Of a stretch of DNA of 64,000 nucleotides, positions 24,401 through 36,400 are shown piece by piece. Within the stretch, counting starts at the first letter, position 1, and the number at the start of each line of letters is the position of its first letter. Both the position numbers and the translations under genes were made by a program. The notes below the pieces were generated by a model. That model was not told the origin of the DNA. It did no database searches and worked only from the letters and a program-made list of their open reading frames with translations. This DNA is from Ridgeia piscesae (Eukaryota > Annelida > Polychaeta > Sabellida > Siboglinidae), in assembly GCA_025642075.2 (NCBI GenBank), contig JAODUO010000465.1, positions 570,001 to 634,000 of the forward strand, in the 5' to 3' direction.

Positions 24401-27400
24401 ATTAAAGTTACAAATGTATGCAATAACATTTGATCTAGGCACTGTCGTGCAGTAACAACAATGTAATTCACACATGATTGTTGTCACCATTACTGGGAAA
24501 GGCAATGCTTGATGGGGGTTACGCGTACATGTAACTCTAATTGTGACATTAGTAAACTGCTCCATGATAACAATTTTATTTATAAAGCACTGTATATCCG
24601 GACTATACTTTTGCTCAGGTGTGCATAAAATACAACATTGGTAAAACATGTATATATAAAATGTACTAAATACATTAAGCTTATACGTATATATACGTAT
24701 ACAGTATGTTATATGATAATAATAAATAAAGCAATAATATAAACAAAACATAACACCGATATATTAATAAAAAAATTATAATAAAAAATGAATAATAAAA
24801 CATATTAATAAGTTAATAATTAATACTAATGTAAGATACCAAAATAGTTTTAGAAACTATAACATCATTAAAACAAACTCATGTCAAGTAATCTACAAAT
24901 CCATACTGGACACATCATCTGGTGACAAGTGGCTACCTTGACCTGTACCTGGCTGACCTCACTCAACCTGTCTGACTTACCTGCTCCTCAGTCAACTCCT
25001 CAGTCAGTTCCTCAGCATAGTCCTCACTGCCCAAGATGTCACTGTTACTGTCTACAATGGAAACATCACATGAGGTGGTAGTTGCAGATGAACAGGGCAA
25101 TTCATCTGAGATCTCGGTAGTTTATTCTTTTTTAAATCAGCCAGTATATGATATAGACAGATTTTTCTGATGAGAGTGAGGTTTAACCGACTCCAGAAGC
25201 AGGAATCTTGTCCTTAATACTACAACTGAATCTCTTGGGTTTGACTGTTCTCGTGCCAGTGGGCCCACGGTCGATTATACTGGATGTGTTTATGATATAC
25301 AAATGCTGCATCAACAATGTAACAAGATTTGAATGCAGTCATGACAGTTGCATGATTCAATTCAGCACAACCCAACAAACACGTATACAACAAATTGTTG
25401 GATATAACAAAAGAATTTCTTACGTACGGATTTACAAGAGGAATGTCTGAGGTTCATTCCTTCGTACCCCAAAGTATTCAGTGGATCAAAAATCCAAAGT
25501 TACAATTCAGAAACTCTGATCCTCCACGCATAGGAGAGAACACTCTCCTGGTCTTTCCTTCCTTACAATGATAGCGTCACACTTACAGCAAGGGTGACAG
25601 CAATGTTACAACTTTGACCAGCAAGCCATTCAATAAAGAACCCAGCCACAGTGACCACAACAATGACTAAACAGTATCTTGAATGGAAGTCCTAATAAAA
25701 TCCTAATAAAAAGCCAGCTAGGTACCGACAAGAAAAACTGTAAGAGCAGCATAGTAAGGTCATGTGACTGTCATAACAGCTTTGTCACTTTTGTCACTAA
25801 CAGTTGGCCTACCTAACTGCGTCATCCCGTGATTAGGCTGATTGGTATTCGGGACAACAAAGCAGGGAGAATTCCTGGCTCCGCCTCCATTTGCATAGTA
25901 CCCAGCAACTCCACGCCCTCTCCCTGAGGAAGCAAATGGTGACTGCACCCTCTGTGGTGATTGCACCCTCTGTGGTGATTGCACCCTCTGTGGTGATTGC
26001 ACCCTCTGTGGTGAATGCACCCTCTGTGGTGTATGCACTTGGCTTGACGATCGCTGATAGTGACTGCCCCCTCTTAGTGACAGCGGAGGGACGTTCACTG
26101 TCCTTGGCCCGGCAAGATGCTCTCTTCCCGCCAGTGGAGACGGGCGAGATTGTGACTGTCCATGTCCAGTTGGTGTCCAGTCAGAGTTACCACTGACCGC
26201 TGGCCCACGTTTGTGTCCTGGTACACTGTCACCTGAAAGACACCCAAATGTCACACTCAGTTCTCACACACTGTCCCCTGAAAGGCACTGACATGTCACA
26301 CTCTGTCGTCACACACTGTCCCCTGAAAGACACCCACATTTGACATTCAGTCCTCACACTGTTCACTGAAAGACACCCACATTTGACATTCAGTCCTCAT
26401 ACTGTTCACTGAAAGACACCCACATTTGACATTCAGTCCTCACACTGTTCACTGAAATACACCCACATTTGACATTCAGTCCTCCCATTGTCCCCTGAAA
26501 GACACCACATGTCACACTCAGTCTTCCACACTGTCTGCCCCCTGAAAGACACCACATGTCACACTCAGTCTTCACACACTGTCTGCCCCCTGAAAGACAT
26601 CACATGTCACACTCAGTCTTCACACACTGTCTGCCCCCTGAAAGACACCACATGTCACACTCAGTCTTCACACACTGTCTGCCCCCTGAAAGACACCACA
26701 TGTCACACTCAGTCTTCACACACTGTCTGCCCCCTGAAAGACACCACATGTCACACTCAGTCTTCACACACTGTCTGCCCCCTGAAAGACATCACATGTC
26801 ACACTCAGTCTTCACACACTGTCTGCCCCCTGAAAGACATCACATGTCACACTCAGTCTTCACACACTGTCTGCCCCCTGAAAGACATCACATGTCACAC
26901 TTAGTCCTTGCACACTGTCTGCCCCCTGAAAGACATCACATGTCACACTCAGTCTTCACACACTGTCTGCCCCCTGAAAGACATCACATGTCACACTCAG
27001 TCTTCACACACTGTCTGCCCCCTGAAAGACATCACATGTCACACTCAGTCTTCACACACTGTCTGCCCCCTGAAAGACATCACATGTCACACTCAGTCTT
27101 CACACACTGTCTGCCCCCTGAAAGACATCACATGTCACACTCAGTCTTCACACACTGTCTGCCCCCTGAAAGACATCATATGTCACACTCAGTCTTCACA
27201 CACTGTCTGCCCCCTGAAAGACATCACATGTCACACTCAGTCTTCACACACTGTCTGCCCCCTGAAAGACATCACATGTCACACTTAGTCCTTGCACACT
27301 GTCTGCCCCCTGAAAGACATCACATGTCACACTCAGTCTTCACACACTGTCTGCCCCCTGAAAGACATCACATGTCACACTTAGTCCTTGCACACTGTCC

Positions 27401-30400
27401 CCTGAAAAATACGTGTGTGTCAAACTCAGTCCTGCTGACAGAACTGTCTGAAATCATGTATCCATGCATTAATACAGGAGAAGACTACTATTCTGTCATC
27501 TCAAAGGAACAAAGCAATGATAAAGAGTTCATTTATCCACATGCATCTAATTTTATCCAGTATCTCGGTTAGATAATGGCTATCAATGTCATCAACTAAA
27601 CATCTTGCCTATTATTGAATATATTGTTCATGGCTCCAAGAATGGTTTATTGTAGTATAATTTAACTTACTTTGGAGCTTTAATGTCGAAGATTAGTACG
27701 ACGTTTCGACCCGTTAGCTACGGGCCTTGATCACACAACTGAGGCAACACACGTGACAACAGTTACGTGAACAAGGCCCGTAGCTGACGGGTCGAAACTT
27801 CATACTCATCTTCGACAATAAAGCTCCAAAGTTAAATTATACTACAATAATATTGCCTATTGTGTTATAAAACTAGTATCTGTGCTGTGGTTTGGCAGCT
27901 CCTCTATAGAGGGGATTGAAACCAAGATAAAACAGCCATTATTTCCAACACAAAGCTGGCGTACGTATCGTGGCAGTGCAGCCTTACCAACAGCCAGTAT
28001 CCCTCTCCCAATCCCCCGTCCTCGTGCCAGGGCCTCAATCAGAGATGTGTTCTCCTGAAGGCTCCGATTCACACCCTGGGGTGCCAGTCCATTGGGTAGT
28101 GACACTTTCTCACCCGCCCCCTGTGTCAGCGATCGGCCACGCCCAAGACCTGACATGTTGAGGGCATTAGCACCACCATCTGGTGGCAGCACTTTCATCT
28201 GTTGAAGCACCAGAGGTATGCTCTGTGGAGGGCGTGTGGCCACCATCTTCTGTGGACTATGGGCACACAATGACCGATGTGAACAATTCACTGCACGGAC
28301 CAATTATGCTCTAAAAAAATTTTTATAACCAAAGTCAAGTCTGCTGTCTGGCTGTCAAGTCCACTGTCTTGTTGTCAAGTCCACTGTCTTGTTGTCAAGT
28401 CTGCTGTCTGATTGTCAAGTCTACTGTCTGATTGTCAAGTCTACTGTCTGATTTCTCAAGAGTAGTATCATGTATCTAGTCTTTTAATATGTTACAACAT
28501 TGCCATGTCACTTCATTAAACGTGTCTAGTAGGACCACTGTGGTGACATGTGTTAGTCCCTGTTACATTAGTGTGCTTTTATACGTTATCCTCAGTGACA
28601 CTACATTAACTTTTCCTGGATAACATGTTACTTGCTTAAATCCACCCAGCCATGTACCATAATTTAACTGTGTCGATATAATGATCTGTGTGGACACTAG
28701 AACCAAGTGTGTGACTGAGACCAACTGATGCGGTAAGAAGTAGCAACTTACACAGGTGCCTGAGTCTCGCCCTGTCTGTTCATCACCCACTCTGTGGTTT
28801 CGCAGTCTGTCACAGACGAGAACAAACTTATATATTACAGCAAAACAAAACACAACTTTGAAGTGTCAAAGATATATATTACAGAATGGTTGTTTTGAAC
28901 TGTAATAACAATATCAGATATTTTTAACTTGTTGTACATTAAAGACTAATTAAAATAAATTTGTCAATTTTATTATAACTTAATATACACCAGAGATGGA
29001 GTGAGTACAATACAAATGTACTCGAGTACGATTACTTTGAACATGCATGAGTACGAGTACGAGTACTCAGAAAACAAATGTACTCGAGTACGAGTACGAT
29101 TACTTTACAATATACTCGAGTACGAGTACGATTACTTTACAATGTAATCATGATTACTTTCATGATTATTTTAATGAATATCCTGTTTCTAACATAAAGG
29201 CGACTTTCATGGAATCCCTAGGTGTCATTCTTGTTCTGTTGTTGTGTCACTAATGTTCTAACTGATTACTGCTATCCACTATCCAGGTGTTATTATTATT
29301 AATAATTAGACGACTTTCTCAGGTATTGGATGAATCATTTAATGCTGGATTAATAATTAAATTTATGGTTTCTGAATCAAATACAAATAGGAGGCATTTA
29401 AAAATTTCAAATACACATGATCAAATACATTACAATAACAACACTTCAAAACCAGGGGGGCATATTCAAAAGAGTAGTATATCAGATGGGTCCAGACATG
29501 GGGTCAAATACATTTGTATTTGAAAGTATTTAAATACTTTTTAAAGTATTTGTATTTGATGTTTAGGAATTAAAAGTATTTGTATTTAAATACTTTCCTA
29601 AAGTATTTGAGTTGTTCAAATATTTTTTTGAAATACATTGTCAGTATCAACATTTCTTTTTCACTGTCACATGTAATGCCTGCCAAACTGATTACCTTAA
29701 TGCACTGCAACTTCACCCAACAGTGCTAATTACTGATGAAGACACTTAACAGCAGGCTTCGTTCCCCCTGGCCCTGCAGTGACCACAACTTGTGTTTGCT
29801 CACAGCCAGAGGATGGACCTAGCAGTGACCATAGGTCAATATCCTTTTTTGTTCTTTAGTCAGGCTTCAATTTGGCACCAGGTTATTCTGGTTTCCTGGC
29901 TGACTTTGAAGTTGAGCCTTCCTCACAACATGGTAGCAATGATTATCAGTGTCTCTTCTGATGGCAACATAAGCGTTATATTATTATGGACCTCCTGGCT
30001 TAACATACAAACAATATATTTTGGCCTTTACCTCTTTCAGTCAATGGTCACTGTGATGCAGTTAGCAATAACAATACTCCCTAGCACTGGTCTGCCTGTC
30101 ATCATATGAGCAAAACACTAATTATGCCTATAAACTAGATGTCTCAATATATGTTGCTTTTCTTTTACCTACATAGTAATACAAAATGAAAAGTATTTGA
30201 AAAATATATGAAAAAGTATTTGAAATACTTTTCAATGTATTCGTATTTAAATACATTTATATTAAAAAGTATAATATTTGTATTTAAATATATTTCAATG
30301 TATTTGACCCCATGTCTGGATGGGACAAACACAGAATGGTTGTGGATTTAGACAGGTTTACAGTTTGCACTTAATTAAACATAATAGACAGGGATTTAGC

Positions 30401-33400
30401 AGCTAACCGCCCAGACCCAGTCAGGATTCTGGATGTTGGAAATATGACCAGTCATTCACACCATACTGACAGAGCAAACAGTACAGGTGGGGCAGTGGCC
30501 TGGCTTATAAAATTACAATGCAACATATTAGGGGATGCTTATCTCCTGCAGTGCTTCCCAGGGACTGTCACAATATAACTTGTACTTTGTACTAAGCAGG
30601 AGGGTGAGGAGATGTTGCTTCTCTGGGAAGGCAAGTTATTAATTAGGGAAATCTGACTCAATATTTACCTTGATTATTATTACATTTATTAGATTACTTC
30701 TAATATTGCCATTTTTATCTGTCTAATATATTTGCTTGCTACTGTTCATATGAAAAAAATGTAATCGTGAGAAGTAATCGTGAGTACGCTGTCAGGTCTG
30801 ACAACACTAGACACCACTGTCTCATGTTGTCAGGTCTGACAACACTAGACACCACTGTCTCATGTTGTCAGGTCTGACAACACCACACACCACTGTTTCA
30901 TGCTGTCAGGTCTGACAACACTAGACACCACTGTTTCATGCTGTCAGTCTGACAACACTAGACACCACTGTCTCATGTTGTCAGGTCTGACAACACTAGA
31001 CACCACTGTCTCATGCTGTCAGGTCTGACAACACTAGACACCACTGTCTCATGCTGTCAGGTCTGACAACACTAGACACCACTGTCTCATGCTGTCAGGT
31101 CTGACAACACTAGACACCACTGTCTCATGTTGTCAGGTCTGACAACACTAGACACCACTGTTTCATGCTGTCAGGTCTGACAACACTAGACACCACTGTC
31201 ACATGTTGTCAGGTCTGACAACACTAGACACCACTGTCTCATGTTGTCAGGTCTGACAACACTAGACACCACTGTTTCATGCTGTCAGGTCTGACAACAC
31301 TAGACACCACTGTCTCATGCTGTCAGATATGACAACACTAGCCACCACTGTCTCATGCTGTCAGGTCTGACAACACCACACACCACTGTTTCATGCTGTC
31401 AGGTCTGACAACACTAGACACCACTGTTTCATGCTGTCAGGTCTGACAACACCACACACCACTGTTTCATGCTATCAGGTCTGACAACACCACACACCAC
31501 TGTTTCATGCTATCAGGTCTGACAACACCACACACCACTGTTTCATGCTGTCAGGTATGACAACACTAGACACCACTGTCTCATGCTGTCAGGTCTGACA
31601 ACACCACACACCACTGTTTCATGCTGTCAGGTCTGACAACACCACACACCACTGTTTCATGCTGTCAGGTATGACAACACTAGACACCACTGTCTCATGC
31701 TGTCAGGTCTGACAACACCACACACCACTGTTTCATGCTGTCAGGTCTGACAACACCACACACCACTGTTTCATGCTGTCAGGTCTGACAACACTAGACA
31801 CCACTGTTTCATGCTGTCAGGTCTGACAACACTAGACACCACTGTCTCATGCTGTCACGTCTGACAACACCACACACCACTGTCCCATGTTGTCAGGTAT
31901 GACAACACTAGACACCACTGTCTCATGTTGTCAGGTCTGACAACACTAGACACCACTGTCTCATGCTGTCAGGTCTGACAACACCACACACCACTGTTTC
32001 ATGCTGTCAGGTCTGACAACACTAGACACCACTGTTTCATGCTGTCAGGTCTGACAACACTAGACACCACTGTCTCATGCTGTCAGGTCTGACAACACTA
32101 GACACCACTGTTTCATGCTGTCAGGTCTGACAACACTAGACACCACTGTCTCATGTTGTCAGGTCTGACAACACTAGACACCACTGTCTCATGTTGTCAG
32201 GTCTGACAACACCACACACCACTGTTTCATGCTGTCAGGTCTGACAACACTAGACACCACTGTTTCATGCTGTCAGGTCTGACAACACTAGACACCACTG
32301 TCTCATGTTGTCAGGTCTGACAACACTAGACACCACTGTCTCATGCTGTCAGGTCTGACAACACTAGACACCACTGTCTCATGCTGTCAGGTCTGACAAC
32401 ACTAGACACCACTGTCTCATGTTGTCAGGTCTGACAACACTAGACACCACTGTCTCATGCTTTTCAGGTCTGACAACACTAGACACCACTGTTTCATGCT
32501 GTCAGGTCTGACAACACTAGACACCACTGTCACATGTTGTCAGGTCTGACAACACTAGACACCACTGTCTCATGTTGTCAGGTCTGACAACACTAGACAC
32601 CACTGTTTCATGCTGTCAGGTCTGACAACACTAGACACCACTGTCTCATGCTGTCAGATATGACAACACTAGCCACCACTGTCTCATGCTGTCAGGTCTG
32701 ACAACACCACACACCACTGTTTCATGCTGTCAGGTCTGACAACACTAGACACCACTGTTTCATGCTGTCAGGTCTGACAACACCACACACCACTGTTTCA
32801 TGCTATCAGGTCTGACAACACCACACACCACTGTTTCATGCTATCAGGTCTGACAACACCACACACCACTGTTTCATGCTGTCAGGTATGACAACACTAG
32901 ACACCACTGTGTCATGCTGTCAGGTCTGACAACACCACACACCACTGTTTCATGCTGTCAGGTCTGACAACACCACACACCACTGTTTCATGCTGTCATG
33001 TATGACAACACTAGACACCACTGTCTCATGCTGTCAGGTCTGACAACACCACACACCACTGTTTCATGCTGTCAGGTCTGACAACACCACACACCACTGT
33101 TTCATGCTGTCAGGTCTGACAACACCTACACACCACTGTTTCATGTCTGTCAGGTCTGACAACACTAGACACCACTGTCTCATGCTGTCAGGTCTGACAA
33201 CACTACACACCACTGTTTCATGCTGTCAGGTCTGACAACACTAGACACCACTGTTTCATGCTGTCAGGTCTGACAACACTAGACACCACTGTCTCATGCT
33301 GTCAGGTATGACAACACTAGACACCACTGTTTCATGCTGTCAGGTCTGACAACACCACACACCACTGTTTCATGCTGTCAGGTCTGACAACACTAGACAC

Positions 33401-36400
33401 CACTGTCTCATGCTGTCAGGTCTGACAACACTAGACACCACTGTTTCATGCTGTCAGGTCTGACAACACCAGACACCACTGTTTCATGCTGTCAGGTCTG
33501 ACAACACTAGACACCACTGTCTCATGCTGTCAGGTCTGACAACACTAGACACCACTGTTTCATGCTGTCAGGTCTGACAACACCAGACACCACTGTTTCA
33601 TGCTGTCAGGTCTGACAACACCACACACCACTGTTTCATGCTGTCAGGTCTGACAACACCAGACACCACTGTTTCATGCTGTCAGGTCTGACAACACTAG
33701 ACACCACTGTTTCATGCTGTCAGGTCTGACAACACTAGACACCACTGTTTCATGCTGTCAGGTCTGACAACACCACACACCACTGTTTCATGCTGTCAGG
33801 TCTGACAACACTAGACACCACTGTTTCATGATGTCAGGTCTGACAACACTAGACACCACTGTCTCATGCTGTCAGGTCTGACAACACTAGACACCACTGT
33901 TTCATGCTGTCAGGTCTGACAACACTAGACACCACTGTCTCATGCTGTCAGGTCTGACAACACTAGACACCACTGTTTCATGCTGTCAGGTCTGACAACA
34001 CTAGACACCACTGTTTCATGCTGTCAGGTCTGACAACACTAGACACCACTGTTTCATGCTGTCAGGTCTGACAACACCACACACCACTGTTTCATGCTGT
34101 CAGGTCTGACAACACCAGACACCACTGTTTCATGCTGTCAGGTCTGACAACACTAGACACCACTGTTTCATGCTGTCAGGTCTGACAACACCACACACCA
34201 CTGTCTTTATGCTGTCAGGTCTGACAACACTAGACACCACTGTTTCATGCTGTCAGGTCTGACAACACTAGACACCACTGTCTCATGCTGTCAGGTCTGA
34301 CAACACTAGACACCACTGTTTCATGCTGTCAGGTCTGACAACACTAGACACCACTGTTTCATGCTGTCAGGTCTGACAACACTAGACACCACTGTCTTTA
34401 TGCTGTCAGGTCTGACAACACTAGACACCACTGTCTCATGCTGTCAGGTCTGACAACACTAGACACCACTGTCTCATGCTTTTCAGGTCTGACAACACTA
34501 GACACCACTGTTTCATGCTGTCAGGTCTGACAACACCAGACACCACTGTTTCATGCTGTCAGGTCTGACAACACTAGACACCACTGTCTCATGCTGTCAG
34601 GTCTGACAACACTAGACACCACTGTTTCATGCTGTCAGGTCTGACAACACTAGACACCACTGTTTCATGCTGTCAGATATGACAACACTAGCCACCACTG
34701 TCTTTATGCTGTCAGGTCTGACAACACCACACACCACTGTTTCATGCTGTCAGGTCTGACAACACCACACACCACTGTTTCATGCTGTCAGGTCTGACAA
34801 CACCACACACCACTGTTTCATGCTATCAGGTCTGACAACACCACACACCACTGTTTCATGCTGTCAGGTCTGACAACACCACACACCACTGTTTCATGCT
34901 GTCAGGTCTGACAACACCACACACCACTGTTTCATGCTGTCAGGTATGACAACACCACACACCACTGTCTTTATGCTGTCAGGTCTGACAACACCACACA
35001 CCACTGTTTCATGCTGTCAGGTCTGACAACACCACACACCACTGTTTCATGCTGTCAGGTCTGACAACACCACACACCACTGTTTCATGCTGTCAGGTCT
35101 GACAACACCACACACCACTGTTTCATGCTGTCAGGTCTGACAACACTAGACACCACTGTTTCATGCTGTCAGGTCTGACAACACTAGACACCACTGTCTC
35201 ATGCTGTCAGGTCTGACAACACTAGACACCACTGTTTCATGCTGTCAGGTCTGACAACACTAGACACCACTGTTTCATGCTGTCAGGTCTGACAACACTA
35301 GACACCACTGTCTCATGCTGTCAGGTATGACAACACTAGACACCACTGTTTCATGCTGTCAGGTCTGACAACACCACACACCACTGTTTCATGCTGTCAG
35401 GTCTGACAACACTAGACACCACTGTCTCATGCTGTCAGGTCTGACAACACTAGACACCACTGTTTCATGCTGTCAGGTCTGACAACACTAGACACCACTG
35501 TTTCATGCTGTCAGGTCTGACAACACTAGACACCACTGTCTCATGCTGTCAGGTCTGACAACACCAGACACCACTGTTTCATGCTGTCAGGTCTGACAAC
35601 ACTAGACACCACTGTTTCATGCTGTCAGGTCTGACAACACCACACACCACTGTTTCATGCTGTCAGGTCTGACAACACTAGACACCACTGTTTCATGCTG
35701 TCAGGTCTGACAACACTAGACACCACTGTTTCATGCTGTCAGGTCTGACAACACCACACACCACTGTTTCATGCTGTCAGGTCTGACAACACTAGACACC
35801 ACTGTTTCATGCTGTCAGGTTCCCCGACAACACTTAGGGGCAACACGTGTTCATGCTGTCAGGTCTGACAACACTAGACACCACTGTCTTTATGCTGTCA
35901 GGTCTGACAACACTAGACACCACTGTTTCATGCTGTCAGGTCTGACAACACTAGACACCACTGTTTCATGCTGTCAGGTCTGACAACACTAGACACCACT
36001 GTTTCATGCTGTCAGGTCTGACAACACCACACACCACTGTTTCATGCTGTCAGGTCTGACAACACCACACACCACTGTTTCATGCTGTCAGGTCTGACAA
36101 CACTAGACACCACTGTTTCATGCTGTCAGGTCTGACAACACTAGACACCACTGTTTCATGCTGTCAGGTCTGACAACACAACACCACTGTTTCATGCTGT
36201 CAGGTCTGACAACACCACACACCACTGTTTCATGCTGTCAGGTCTGACAACACTAGACACCACTGTCTCATGCTGTCAGGTCTGACAACACTAGACACCA
36301 CTGTTTCATGCTGTCAGGTCTGACAACACTAGACACCACTGTTTCATGCTGTCAGGTCTGACAACACTAGACACCACTGTCTCATGCTGTCAGGTCTGAC

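Noticed and set aside
26488..27572. Plus-strand proteins with [15 protein letters not shown] repeats (138 and 338 codons)
   Set aside because: 48-bp array on the strand opposite GTSF1. The units are copies of a splice acceptor, not coding units.
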